64,000 bases of DNA from Pseudomonas sp. RIT-562 (lineage in GTDB: Bacteria > Pseudomonadota > Gammaproteobacteria > Pseudomonadales > Pseudomonadaceae), in assembly GCF_026241895.1 (NCBI RefSeq), contig NZ_JAPJIV010000005.1:209078-273077 (forward strand). The letters are read 5' to 3'. Every line of letters begins with the position of its first letter. Position 1 is the first letter of the stretch. The position numbers and the translations under genes are program-made. Under the pieces are notes generated by a model that had not been told where the DNA came from, made no database searches, and was given only the letters and a program-made list of their open reading frames with translations. Below are positions 1 to 8,588 of the stretch, piece after piece.

Positions 1-1006
1 GCCCCTGATTGATCGAGCCGCCACGAGCGCTGGAACCATAGTCCTGGTACACCTGTCCGGGCGACATGGACATCGATTGCTGGCGCGGACTGACCAGTTC
101 GCGCAGGGTGGCATCCTCGATCTCGTTGCTCGAGCGGCCAGTCAGCCAACCTTTCAGCTGAGTCAGCAGAGAGGGATCAACCTGCTGGATCAACCGCTCG
201 AGCAAGCCAACACCGCTGTCGCTCCACCACTGCTTGCAAGTGGGGTAGCCCGCGCCATTCTCCAGCCGCGGCAAGGAAACATCGCGGCTTTCGTCATACG
301 GCCAACTGATTCGCGGTGTGCGTGAACGATCCGTGTCGTAGTAGCCGGGCGTGTCGAGAAGATAGCTTGAGCCGATCCAGGACGCGTCGTGACTTTGTGC
401 CTTGTCCAGTTGCGGGCGATTGGTAAACAACCGAGAACGGGAATAGCCATAACAGTCGCGGGTGAAGTCGGCGACTTCCTGCAGCAGTACCTGGCTGTTG
501 ATACGCGAGCTGTCGATCTCCATGCGCATCTGCCGAATATCCGGTGCGCAGGGAATGGAGGCGGTGGCTGCGGCGGTTACCCCTTTGCTCAAGGCATGCA
601 CTAGAAACCACCAGATCGGTACGTTGGCGGAGCGTTCGCCGATGGTATTGAAGGTCGTCCCCCAGGCGGTTTCCGCTGGCTTGGCCACACTTACGCCGCA
701 GCGCTGACTTGCCGCATCATCGAACGTCATTGACGAGAGGCTCAACGGAAAGACCGGCGCGCAGCCGAACAATACGACGATGTAGGCCAGCCACAACCGG
801 TTCTCGATCCGCGGCACCGAGAGCAATCCCTTGTTTCCCTCATCCGCGCCTTGCTGACGGGCTGACAGCCATTCCTGGAGGATGATCGCGCCGAAGGGCG
901 CGGCAAACAGCCCGGTGTCGGACAGGACGCTCCAGAGTCCGTTGTTAATGATCCAGGCCAGCAGGGAGAGGTAAAATTCCAGGTAGCTGTTGGTGCTCAG
1001 GAGCAT
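1..1006 (-). CDS. traG: Conjugal transfer protein TraG, N-terminal part (runs off the left edge)
   Basis: The frame stays open from an ATG at 1006 to the window edge, about 335 residues with no stop. The protein begins MLLSTNSYLEFYLSLLAWI and continues with further hydrophobic segments. It matches the inner-membrane TraG_N domain of ICE and F-like mating-pair formation systems, which stabilises mating pairs. Typical family features are the DEGNKGLLSVPRIENRLW stretch after the first membrane segments and a PIWWFLVHALSKGV segment. A GAGGT ribosome-binding site lies 8 nt before the ATG. It is the last gene of the leftward transfer operon seen here, 10 nt after the small membrane protein. The C-terminal half is missing only because the window ends. 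Confidence 0.85.
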   Translation of the reverse strand, partial: MLLSTNSYLEFYLSLLAWIINNGLWSVLSDTGLFAAPFGAIILQEWLSARQQGADEGNKGLLSVPRIENRLWLAYIVVLFGCAPVFPLSLSSMTFDDAASQRCGVSVAKPAETAWGTTFNTIGERSANVPIWWFLVHALSKGVTAAATASIPCAPDIRQMRMEIDSSRINSQVLLQEVADFTRDCYGYSRSRLFTNRPQLDKAQSHDASWIGSSYLLDTPGYYDTDRSRTPRISWPYDESRDVSLPRLENGAGYPTCKQWWSDSGVGLLERLIQQVDPSLLTQLKGWLTGRSSNEIEDATLRELVSPRQQSMSMSPGQVYQDYGSSARGGSINQG

Positions 1007-1016
1007 GGTGGTGACC

Positions 1017-1325
1017 TCACAGTCGGGTGAGTTCGACGCAGGTAAAGAGCACGAGCCCTAATGTCCCGATGCGTTTCACGCGCAGTCGATCCTGGGGTCG
1101 ATGTCGGTAGCGCTGAAGCAGATCCCACCAGAGCGCAAAGAGGGCGCCGTAGAGCAGGGCACGCCACCCCCGCAGATAGGGTCGTACGGATTCGAATGCC
1201 TGCTGCCAGGCCTCGAAACTACCTAGCGCAGTGCGGCCGATCCATGCGACCAGTGCAGCGGTCAGGATCATCACTGCGGCAATCCCCAGACTTGAAAGCA
1301 AAGTGAATAGCGGTGAGCGTTTCAT
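1017..1325 (-). CDS. Small ICE inner-membrane protein, function unknown
   Basis: A 102-residue protein with a hydrophobic N-terminal segment (residues about 10-32) and a second one around residues 54-68, followed by a basic stretch (RYRHRPQDRLRVKR) and a last short hydrophobic part. It sits 3 nt after the TIGR03755 gene and just before traG, in the position where other PFGI-1-type elements carry a short conserved membrane protein. Its role is unknown; membership in the mating-pair apparatus is inferred from the tight operon context only. Confidence 0.75.
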   Translation of the reverse strand: MKRSPLFTLLSSLGIAAVMILTAALVAWIGRTALGSFEAWQQAFESVRPYLRGWRALLYGALFALWWDLLQRYRHRPQDRLRVKRIGTLGLVLFTCVELTRL

Positions 1326-1328
1326 GGC

Positions 1329-2711
1329 TCACTTGCGCCTGGCGTCAGCATCATTGAGTCGACCGGGCTCGGGGTCGCCTTGCTCGACGGTACGCGATGC
1401 GTCGGCACCACCGGCATGCCGGTCGAGCACCAGGCTGGCGGTGTTGGTGGCCAGCATCTGCCGGACCTGCAGTTCGGTCTGCAGCAGGCGTATTTCGCGC
1501 TCCAGGGTGTCGATGTTTTTCGTCAAGGCGCTCTGTGCCGGCTCGGCTGAGGCGATGTTCGGTTCGTGACTGCCCGCCAGCAGGGTGCGCAGTAGCAGCA
1601 ACGCTTTGTCGAGCACACTGGACAAGGCCGTCTCACTGGCCAGGCGCCGCGCCAACAGGTCCTGATCGGGGTCGTCACGCAGGGCTTCGACCACACCACG
1701 GGTCACCGGCAGCATCGGGCTGGAGGCTTTCGCCAGGTTGTCAGGGGTAGGCGGCAGAGAGCCAGACAATAGCCCTTGCAGGGCCTTGAGGCGCTCGTTA
1801 TAGGCCTCCTGGATCAGCGGCGTCAGTCCGCTGCCAGCGGTCGCACGCAGAGTTTCGCAGCTGTCGCAGGTCGCGACTTCGCTCTCGCCCAACACCCGAA
1901 CGGCCCAGTCGGACTCCTCTTGGGGCAAAGCCCATGTCTGGCAAATAGCCCCTCCCAGGCAATCACTGCTACTGATCGAGGCACTGTCATCCACCGTACG
2001 GTTATGCAGCAGGTTATAGCCTGCGCGGACCACGTCGGCGGTCACCCGAATGGGCGTCTGTCCGTTACCTCCGGCCTTCGAACCGCCGACCCAGGACACC
2101 CCATTGTTGCCGTTATGGGCCTCGGTGTTTTTCACCGCTGCCACCGCATCACCTCCGGTTTGCTCCAGATTGCCCTGCATCTCCTGGTTTTTGGCCAGCG
2201 CACCCCAGCCGGCTTGACCGACCTTATCCGCCATCTTTTCGGCCATGGCCTGGCAGGTTAGCTTGGAGCGGTCGAAGTCGATCCGACCTTGCATCACCCC
2301 GTTACTGAGCAACTCATACAGACCGGGGTTGGCGCGCTGGATGATCAACGCCGGCAGCGACATCACCGCTTGGGTCGCGTTCTGCACGATGCTGCCCATG
2401 ATCTGCTGGAAACCTTCGGTGACGCCGTTCAGCTGGTTTTGCAGGGTGTTGGTGAGGCTCATGTTTCCGCACATCATGTTCGCTCGCCAGGAGCCGCCGA
2501 CGCCGAGACCGCTGGGTCGATAGAGCGAGCTCGGTGAGCCCACTGCCGAGCCGCCACCAATGGTGTACATCACTCGGTCGTCGAGTACTTCACCTTGAGT
2601 ACCCAGACGGTAATCGCCCTCGGCGGCGTAGGCATGTGTGGCAATGGCGAGCAGTCCACAGAGCAACAGACTCATCGTGCCCAACCAGGGCCGCGCGAGA
2701 AGCCGACTCAT
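1329..2711 (-). CDS. Integrating conjugative element protein, TIGR03755 (PFL_4711) family
   Basis: A 460-residue secreted protein. Residues 1-30 form a signal peptide ending around THAYAAEG. The mature part has the conserved MMCGNMSLTNTLQNQLNG region near residue 80 and several cysteines, including a CDSC pair near residue 276. The C-terminus (about 395-430) is predicted coiled coil. The family is found only in transfer modules of PFGI-1/ICEclc-type elements and is thought to act in the periplasm during pilus or mating-pair assembly, partly TraH-like. Its ATG overlaps the stop of the upstream TIGR03756 gene by 4 nt, so the two are translationally coupled. Confidence 0.9.
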   Translation of the reverse strand: MSRLLARPWLGTMSLLLCGLLAIATHAYAAEGDYRLGTQGEVLDDRVMYTIGGGSAVGSPSSLYRPSGLGVGGSWRANMMCGNMSLTNTLQNQLNGVTEGFQQIMGSIVQNATQAVMSLPALIIQRANPGLYELLSNGVMQGRIDFDRSKLTCQAMAEKMADKVGQAGWGALAKNQEMQGNLEQTGGDAVAAVKNTEAHNGNNGVSWVGGSKAGGNGQTPIRVTADVVRAGYNLLHNRTVDDSASISSSDCLGGAICQTWALPQEESDWAVRVLGESEVATCDSCETLRATAGSGLTPLIQEAYNERLKALQGLLSGSLPPTPDNLAKASSPMLPVTRGVVEALRDDPDQDLLARRLASETALSSVLDKALLLLRTLLAGSHEPNIASAEPAQSALTKNIDTLEREIRLLQTELQVRQMLATNTASLVLDRHAGGADASRTVEQGDPEPGRLNDADARRK

Positions 2712-3664
2712 GAAGCACCTCCTTCGAAGTCGATGCTGAACAGGAAGGTCTGTCCCTCACGTTTGCAGCAGCTATAGGGACGCCACAGCGACCAGGCGTA
2801 GCCGCCATCCGCGCTCTGTACCGGATCGCTGGGGAAGATGGCGCACGTGGGCTGCACCTGGGGGTAGAGCAATTGCCATTTGTGGGTCGAAGCGTCGTTT
2901 TCAACGATCGGGCCAGGCGGCCAGTAGCCGTCGCGTTTGGCGGGCGTGAGTGGTAAGTACACATGCGGCTGCCAGTTGTGGGTAATCACATCGCCGGCGC
3001 GTTGCGCCATGACTGCGGCCGCCTTGAAATCGTCGGGCTGTACCAGAAAGCCCTGCCGGGGATAAACGTTGCCCCACATGTTTCCCGAGACCTGACGACC
3101 AATTTCACGGATCCCCGGCATGAGCGATTCGGGGTAGAAACTTTCTGGGATGCCATGGCGCCAGGCCAGTGAGTCCAGGGTACTCAGGTAGTAAGGCATT
3201 AATGCAGTTGCACCGCTGGCGCAGGCATAGCCGGATTGCGAAGCCAGTTGCGTTGCGACCCAGCCACCGGGGTGGCCGATGCCATCAACGTTCTTGAATC
3301 GAGGCAGGTTGTCGCGGCGGGCGTTCGGCGTGATCAGGTTGCCGCCACCTTCTGCACCGCTGATGGGAGCGGAGAGGGTGGTCATCTCGGTCCAGGGGTT
3401 ATTGCCGGTGGTGGCGTAGCTCGAGACGACCAGTTCAGGAATGAAATGACGAACCTTGGTCGAGGTTTTGACTGTGCAGCCGAAGGGCGTGCAGAGGAGC
3501 CAGAAACAAATACCGACGACCCTGTATTCGAGACAGTTTGGCGAAAGCACGGAGGAGGTGATGCTGACGGTGTCCAGCGCCATGCTTAGGCCGCACGCCA
3601 GCAGAATGCTTAGCGCCAAGGGCCGTAGTTTTGTGGGCGGAAGTGACGAGCAGGCAACAGGCAT
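2708..3664 (-). CDS. Integrating conjugative element protein, TIGR03756 (PFL_4710) family, TraU-like
   Basis: A 318-residue exported protein. A hydrophobic segment at about residues 14-32 acts as signal peptide. The cysteine-rich start of the mature protein (CLEYRVVGICFWLLCTPFGC) is the hallmark of TraU-like proteins. Family members help assemble the F-type pilus and transfer channel in the periplasm. In related elements a TIGR03757 (PFL_4709) protein, a DsbC/TrbC-like partner, usually precedes this gene. Here the upstream position is taken by an XRE regulator and cargo, and no TIGR03757 gene is seen. The 4-nt overlap with the TIGR03755 gene indicates one operon. Confidence 0.88.
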   Translation of the reverse strand: MPVACSSLPPTKLRPLALSILLACGLSMALDTVSITSSVLSPNCLEYRVVGICFWLLCTPFGCTVKTSTKVRHFIPELVVSSYATTGNNPWTEMTTLSAPISGAEGGGNLITPNARRDNLPRFKNVDGIGHPGGWVATQLASQSGYACASGATALMPYYLSTLDSLAWRHGIPESFYPESLMPGIREIGRQVSGNMWGNVYPRQGFLVQPDDFKAAAVMAQRAGDVITHNWQPHVYLPLTPAKRDGYWPPGPIVENDASTHKWQLLYPQVQPTCAIFPSDPVQSADGGYAWSLWRPYSCCKREGQTFLFSIDFEGGAS

Positions 3665-3769
3665 TATCCAGGCTCTCGGTGTATGGCCTGGGCAGGTTCG
3701 GTTAGGGACTGAAGACTGTCAGTGGGAATTATGAAGGCGGATCTATCGGATTTGTGAGGCGTGGGACTA

Positions 3770-4024
3770 TTATTTGACGTGAAGGGAGCTGCGCAGGGTA
3801 TCGGGGTCTACAAGTAGTTGATCTGTGGTGATTTCGAAAATATTGGCGAGTTTGCACAGGACCAACAGCGAGGGGTTGCCCGCGCATCGTTCGATTTGGC
3901 TGACGTAGGTGCGATCCACCTCGGCCATGAGCGCCAGCTGCTCCTGGGTAAGGTTCTTTACGCGCCGCATCCAGCGGATGTTCTCCGCCAGTTGCAGACG
4001 AAGTTGTTCGTAGTCTTGAGTCAT
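3770..4024 (-). CDS. XRE-family helix-turn-helix regulator
   Basis: An 84-residue single-domain Cro/C1-type regulator. The HTH spans about residues 8-62, with the recognition region VDRTYVSQIERCAGNPSL typical of the HTH_3 family and of restriction-modification controller proteins. It has no extra sensor domain. It ends about 105 nt before the TIGR03756 gene and lies divergent to the QslA-like gene at 4194. A small palindrome (GCGC-AAATT-GCGC, 4027-4039) sits in its leader and could be an autoregulatory site. It may be a local regulator of this cargo slot; a role in ICE transfer control is not shown by the sequence. Confidence 0.85.
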   Translation of the reverse strand: MTQDYEQLRLQLAENIRWMRRVKNLTQEQLALMAEVDRTYVSQIERCAGNPSLLVLCKLANIFEITTDQLLVDPDTLRSSLHVK

Positions 4025-4193
4025 GCGCGCAAATTGCGCCTTGAGGGACTCTCAATCCACGGGATATAGTCTACATTGGCATTGAATTAGGACATTTGGT
4101 GCCCATGCCTGTTATCGAGCGTTCATTTGGTGTCGTTAAGATTTCGAGGCTGGGTCCAGTGTCTAACAATAAAATCAGAAATCTAGGGTGCGT

Positions 4194-4451
4194 ATGGACG
4201 AAAACTACATTTCAATTCCCGCGGCGGATGATTGCCCAAGTCTTCTGACACCTTGGGGCAGCGAATTTTCGCCGATGATCGAGCGTGGTGTGCAATGTGC
4301 CCAGGCTTGGCTTGAGGCAACGACCGATATTCCTTTGTGGTGGGAACTGGCGCAAACGCGCAAGACCTTTCCTGTCGGTGACTGCCAAGATGCCTTCGAA
4401 GCCGGTTTTCTGTTGAGAATTCAGCAACGGCTTCGGAGCGTGTCACAGTAA
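4194..4451 (+). CDS. Small protein resembling LasR antiactivator QslA
   Basis: An 85-residue protein starting MDENYISIPAADD. A GTG two codons upstream is also possible, but the ATG gives the family-like start. The layout is a WGSEFSPMIERGVQCAQAWL segment, then WWELAQ, then DAFEAGFLLRIQQRLRS at the C-terminus. This recalls the short Pseudomonas proteins annotated as QslA, which bind LuxR-type quorum regulators and stop them binding DNA. The similarity is judged from memory of the family pattern and is not proven. It is a plus-strand cargo gene between the leftward transfer genes, divergent from the XRE regulator. Confidence 0.5.
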   Translation: MDENYISIPAADDCPSLLTPWGSEFSPMIERGVQCAQAWLEATTDIPLWWELAQTRKTFPVGDCQDAFEAGFLLRIQQRLRSVSQ

Positions 4452-4816
4452 CCCTGTTGCTTATGGGCGATTGCATCGTCTTGATCGCCCGTTTGCACTC
4501 AACCTGGCTGCATCGACACAGACCATGCAGTTTAAGAACGATTGCCGCTTCGCTGGCGCGTTTTTTCCACCGGCTGAACAACTCGGTGGGGGATTGTGCT
4601 TCCCTTATTTGGGCGCTGCACCAAGGGCGGCACTTGCTTCAAATGCCACCGGTCATGCATCGAACGTGAAAATCTCTTGAAAGGTATGGTTCCAGACGCC
4701 ATTCCTCTAGAATGGAGGCTGACAGAAGTAGCTTTCGCCCTGTTACAAACAGGTTTACGTAGCTAAGATTCTGATTAAGTGCAGATTCTGCACGCTCTGA
4801 GAACGTGGAGCGCGAT
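4452..4816 (+). promoter_or_regulatory. Intergenic region with two inverted repeats before the toxin-antitoxin pair
   Basis: No convincing gene is seen in this 365-nt stretch. Near its 3' end are two short perfect inverted repeats: CCTGTT-ACA-AACAGG (4739-4753) and GTGCAG-ATT-CTGCAC (4779-4793). Both have 6-bp arms and a 3-nt spacer and are centred 40 bp apart, 24-78 nt before the antitoxin start. That placement suits autoregulatory operators of a toxin-antitoxin operon. A weaker hairpin (4465-4490, 7-bp arms GGGCGAT/ATCGCCC) lies just after the QslA-like gene and could be part of a terminator, although no T-run follows. Confidence 0.45.
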
Positions 4817-5065
4817 ATGAAAGCCAAACGAGTGTTGAGTGACGATCTGGTGAGCCGACTGGAGGATAAGATCCCGGTCATGGCTGAAGGCGCCATCAAT
4901 ACCGCCTATATCAACGCCCTGGCTGCCGGCCGCAGTGTGATGGAAGTCATGAACGGCATGCTTGTTGAAACGACTGCTGACGGTAAGCACAAAGTCATTC
5001 GGGTGGCCAAGCCCAAGCACAAAGTGACTCTGGGTGGCGTCATTAAGGTGCGCCGTTGCTCATGA
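4817..5065 (+). CDS. Putative antitoxin partner of a zeta-type toxin
   Basis: An 82-residue protein beginning MKAKRVLSDDLVSRLEDK, with a helical N-terminal half and a basic C-terminal tail rich in lysine and valine (VAKPKHKVTLGGVIKVRR). The ATG at 4817 is chosen because residues upstream of it are not family-like. Its TGA overlaps the ATG of the downstream zeta-like kinase by 4 nt, the arrangement of a toxin-antitoxin operon. It does not look like the classical epsilon antitoxin or a known DNA-binding antitoxin fold, so the assignment rests on gene order, size and coupling. Confidence 0.6.
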   Translation: MKAKRVLSDDLVSRLEDKIPVMAEGAINTAYINALAAGRSVMEVMNGMLVETTADGKHKVIRVAKPKHKVTLGGVIKVRRCS

Positions 5066-5796
5066 CTGTCCCTCGGTTGAGGGTCTTTGCTGGACCCAAC
5101 GGCTCCGGCAAGAGCACGATGAAAAGTGCCATCCCTTCCCACCTGATCGGTATCTACATTAACCCGGATGAAATCGAGAAGGCTGCCAAAGACAGCGGTC
5201 GTCTGGAGTTCAGTGATTTTCAACTGGAAGTTGAGGGTGATGAGGTCCTCGGTTTCATTAGGGAGCATCGGCTGGTCAGGTCTGCCCGGCTCGATGAGGA
5301 GGCGACCAACATAGGCTTTAGCAGCAACGGCCTGAATTTCCAGACGGTCGCGATGAACTCCTATTTTGCCTCCGTGCTCTCTGACTTCATCCGGAACAAG
5401 CTCCTCGAAGACCAGCTGTCTTTCACCTTCGAAACGGTGATGTCTAGCGACGACAAAATCGCTTTTATGCTCAAGGCAAGAGAGTCTGGATACCGAACCT
5501 ACCTGTACTTTGTGGCAACTGAAGACCCTGACATCAATATCAACAGGGTCAGGAACCGTGTCGCGGCAGGTGGGCACCCAGTTCCCACAGAAAAAATTGT
5601 ACAGCGCTACGGCCGTTGCCTGAGCCTGCTGCCTGTGGCTATTGCTGCTTCGGACCGGGCCTACATCTTCGATAACTCCGGTGCCGATCTGGTGCTGCTG
5701 GCCGAAGTTACGGATGGGACGGACCTTGAGTTCAGGGTTGATGAGGTCCCTGACTGGTTCATGGATGCCTACGTTGAAAAGGTGTCCAACGGCTAG
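5062..5796 (+). CDS. Zeta toxin-family P-loop kinase
   Basis: A 244-residue protein. The Walker A motif GPNGSGKST is at residues 11-19, an INPDEIEKAA segment follows near residue 35, and the substrate-side motif FTFETVMSS is near residue 127. An aspartate/arginine-rich ATEDPDININRVRNRV lid-like stretch follows. This is the zeta/PezT-like architecture; zeta toxins phosphorylate UDP-N-acetylglucosamine precursors and block cell-wall synthesis. Proteins of this shorter two-gene type are common in Proteobacteria and often annotated zeta toxin or AAA-family ATPase. Coupled by a 4-nt overlap to the small upstream gene, it likely acts in ICE maintenance. Confidence 0.75.
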   Translation: MTVPRLRVFAGPNGSGKSTMKSAIPSHLIGIYINPDEIEKAAKDSGRLEFSDFQLEVEGDEVLGFIREHRLVRSARLDEEATNIGFSSNGLNFQTVAMNSYFASVLSDFIRNKLLEDQLSFTFETVMSSDDKIAFMLKARESGYRTYLYFVATEDPDININRVRNRVAAGGHPVPTEKIVQRYGRCLSLLPVAIAASDRAYIFDNSGADLVLLAEVTDGTDLEFRVDEVPDWFMDAYVEKVSNG

Positions 5797-5834
5797 CTGC
5801 CGGATTGGCCAAAGCTGGGAGCGCCACACCTCCC

Positions 5835-8588
5835 TTATATGGGCTCTATTCCTCGTGCGCTATCGATCCGTTCAGCTACCCGGTAAGCCGCTTCCAACTC
5901 TGAGCAACTGTTCTCCTGCATCAGTGTCCAGCGCTCGGCTTTTTCCTCGGGCTCCGTCATAGCCAGGGCGAGATAGAGGCTGGGTGGCACGGCCCGAAAC
6001 AGCGTCTCGAGCTTCTTCGACAGTACGACCCCTTCGGTGTATTTGCCTGGTTCTTTGCTGGCGGACAGCAACAGGTTTTTTTGCGCTGGTGTGAGCTTCT
6101 TGAAGCGGGCGATCTCTTCGATTTCCGCCGGCGGCATGTTCAAACAAATCCACCATTCGATCATGTTGAGCATGGTCTGCGCAGCAGTGGGAAAGTCGGC
6201 AAGGTTTTGCGTCGCCAGCCAGAACCACGCGCCAAGTTTGCGCCACATCTTCGTACCCTTGACCACGAACGGTGCCAATAATGGGTTCTTGGTGACGATA
6301 TGGCCTTCGTCGGTGACCATGATGATCGGCCGCCCGAGGTACTGGTCGCGCTCGGCAAGGTTGTTCACGGTGTTCATCAGGCTGATGTAGCTGATGGACA
6401 TCTGTGCCTCATAGCCTTCGCGAGCGTAAGTGGCCAGGTCGACAATGGTCACATCGCTCTCGGGCCAAGGCGTGCCCTCGCGATCGAACAGTTCGCCCTC
6501 GAAACCCTGGCAAAACAAGTCGATGGACTCGCCCATTTCCTGGGCACGCTCACGACGCTTCTCCGGCAAATGCGGGTCAGCGGCGACGCGCAGCAAGGCG
6601 TCGCGCACGTTGCGGGTCAGTACCTGGCGGTCCGCTGCGACACAGGTATGTGCTGCATCGAGGATACACTCGCGGATCAAGCTGCGATCGGCCCGGCTTA
6701 GGCGGGCTTCTTCCTCGGCCTCGCCGCCGGTGATCATCAGGCGGGCGGTGATCTCCAATTCGCCGAGAACATCGCGCCGGTCTTCGTGACTGGCTACCGC
6801 CTCATCGTCCAGCTCATCGATCGACAGACTCGCGACCTGATCCGGCTGCTCGACCAGGCGCCAAGCATCGACAAAGGGCGCGAGACTGACCGAGGCACCA
6901 GGTTTCAATTGGAGCTTGTTTACCGACAGGCCCTGTGTCGCGAAGTAGTCACCCTGCAAACCAAACGAATTGCCGGCCTCGACGATAAATAAGCGAGGAC
7001 GGTACACGGCCATGACCTGCATCAGCAGGGTGACCAGGGTGGCCGACTTGCCGGCACCGGTGGGACCGAATAACAGCAAATGACCATTCATGGCCCGGTC
7101 CAGGCGTGACAACGGATCGAAGCTCAGTGGCGACCCCCCGCGGTTGAACAGGGTGATGCCTGGGTGGCCAGTGCCGGTGCTGCGGCCCCAGACTGGAACG
7201 AGGTTCGCCAGGTGCTGGGCGAACATCAGGCGTGTGTACCAGTTGCGCGTGTCGCGGGCTGGGTTGTAAACCATCGGTAACCAACGCAGGTAACTGTTGC
7301 AGGCGGCGACTTCATCGCCTTCGCGTACCGGTTGCAGCCCCGCACCCAACAGCGCGTTGGCCAGGCTGACCGAGCGCTGGTGCAATTGCTGCTCATCGTG
7401 ACCGCGCACGTAGAACGCCAGGGTGCCGCGATACAGCTTGTGCTGGCGACCGATGATCGTACGAGCCTCTTCAACATCTTGGCGGGTCTGGGTCGAGGCT
7501 AGGTTTTCACCGATGGCTTTGCGGGCAAGGCGGTTCAACTGATCCTCAAGTACATCCTGCGGTTTGACCACCAAGGTCAGACTCATCACCGTGCCTTCGG
7601 GTAACTGGTCGAACAGGGCATTCACCGCGTCGCCCTTGCGAGTTTCTCCGGTGAGTTGACCAATCAAGGGCGCCCGGCGAAGCTTGTCCACCACCATGAC
7701 CCGGTGGGGCTGATCGTCAAAAAACCAGAGTCCGTGCTGCACATCCGAACGCGGTTCGTTGAAGAACAGCCGCTCGGCAAAGTCATGATCGAAGGGCAGT
7801 TCCAGCGACTCGCCCTCGGCAGACTCCGGATAGGCAACGCGTTGGTAGAACTCCTCGGGCGCTTCATTGGTTAGCGTGGGCGCAGGATTGAACCAGGGCA
7901 CTAACCAGGCATAAAGACCTCGGCCATCGACTCGTGTCGATTGCACCCCGCACGCCTGCAACGAAGCCGCGATACGTTCGCAAGCTTGTTGCAGGGATTG
8001 CACTGGAGTGAGTCCCGTCTCCTCAGCGTCAGACTCAAGCCAGCGATAGATCACCAGGCGCACCCGTCGGTTATTGCCACGCCAGGATAGGCGCGTAACC
8101 ACCTTATCCTCAAACAGACCACCGGGCTTGGTGATGGCCTTCAGATGACGACGGCTGAGCTCCAAATATGCTTGGGTGAAGACCGTGCCTCGCGCGCTGT
8201 CCCGGATATAGTCGGTGAGTCGGGTCAGATAGGGGGTGAAATCGTTGTCGTCCTGGCAGAAAAACTGCGCCACCCAAGGCGCTTGATCCAACTCGTCAAA
8301 GCTATCCTGCAGGGCATCCTCGAGGGCATCGCGGGCCGCCATCAGCCAATCGGGTTCGCGCCCTTCGGTGCCGATGGGCAGCAACTCGAACACCGCACCC
8401 ACCGAACGATTGTCATCGAGCAGAAAACACTGCTCAGTGTCGAGGTACTCGACCCAAGGCAGGTGATCGGTGAAGCTGGGGTTGTGCGCATACAGTGCGG
8501 TTTCATCGGCTAAGGTCACGCGCGGGCGCGACGGGTTGCGCCAAGCTTTCCACGCGTGAGTGCGGTTGCCCGAATCGCCGGTACGCAC
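5835..8588 (-). CDS. Conjugative transfer ATPase, TIGR03744 (PFL_4706) family, VirB4/TraC-like
   Basis: A 917-residue cytoplasmic ATPase that powers pilus assembly and transfer. The Walker A motif GPTGAGKS lies near residues 508-515, with a Walker B-like PIIMVTDEGH late in the protein and a following RxxR-type segment near KKLTPAQKNLLLSASK. The N-terminal half (TraC_F_IV-like) spans residues about 60-450. The start is a GTG that shares one base with the TAG of the upstream lipoprotein gene, so the operon is tightly coupled. The length is normal for the family. It marks the left edge of the uninterrupted TIGR03751-TIGR03758 block; the cargo slot begins just after its stop. Confidence 0.92.
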   Translation of the reverse strand: MRTGDSGNRTHAWKAWRNPSRPRVTLADETALYAHNPSFTDHLPWVEYLDTEQCFLLDDNRSVGAVFELLPIGTEGREPDWLMAARDALEDALQDSFDELDQAPWVAQFFCQDDNDFTPYLTRLTDYIRDSARGTVFTQAYLELSRRHLKAITKPGGLFEDKVVTRLSWRGNNRRVRLVIYRWLESDAEETGLTPVQSLQQACERIAASLQACGVQSTRVDGRGLYAWLVPWFNPAPTLTNEAPEEFYQRVAYPESAEGESLELPFDHDFAERLFFNEPRSDVQHGLWFFDDQPHRVMVVDKLRRAPLIGQLTGETRKGDAVNALFDQLPEGTVMSLTLVVKPQDVLEDQLNRLARKAIGENLASTQTRQDVEEARTIIGRQHKLYRGTLAFYVRGHDEQQLHQRSVSLANALLGAGLQPVREGDEVAACNSYLRWLPMVYNPARDTRNWYTRLMFAQHLANLVPVWGRSTGTGHPGITLFNRGGSPLSFDPLSRLDRAMNGHLLLFGPTGAGKSATLVTLLMQVMAVYRPRLFIVEAGNSFGLQGDYFATQGLSVNKLQLKPGASVSLAPFVDAWRLVEQPDQVASLSIDELDDEAVASHEDRRDVLGELEITARLMITGGEAEEEARLSRADRSLIRECILDAAHTCVAADRQVLTRNVRDALLRVAADPHLPEKRRERAQEMGESIDLFCQGFEGELFDREGTPWPESDVTIVDLATYAREGYEAQMSISYISLMNTVNNLAERDQYLGRPIIMVTDEGHIVTKNPLLAPFVVKGTKMWRKLGAWFWLATQNLADFPTAAQTMLNMIEWWICLNMPPAEIEEIARFKKLTPAQKNLLLSASKEPGKYTEGVVLSKKLETLFRAVPPSLYLALAMTEPEEKAERWTLMQENSCSELEAAYRVAERIDSARGIEPI

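Noticed and set aside
4027..4039. GCGC-AAATT-GCGC palindrome as a firm XRE operator
   Set aside because: Only 4-bp arms; too short to call alone, so mentioned only as a possibility.
4457..4680. Open frames in the gap before the toxin pair
   Set aside because: Low-quality composition, overlap with each other and with the promoter dyads, no ribosome-binding site.
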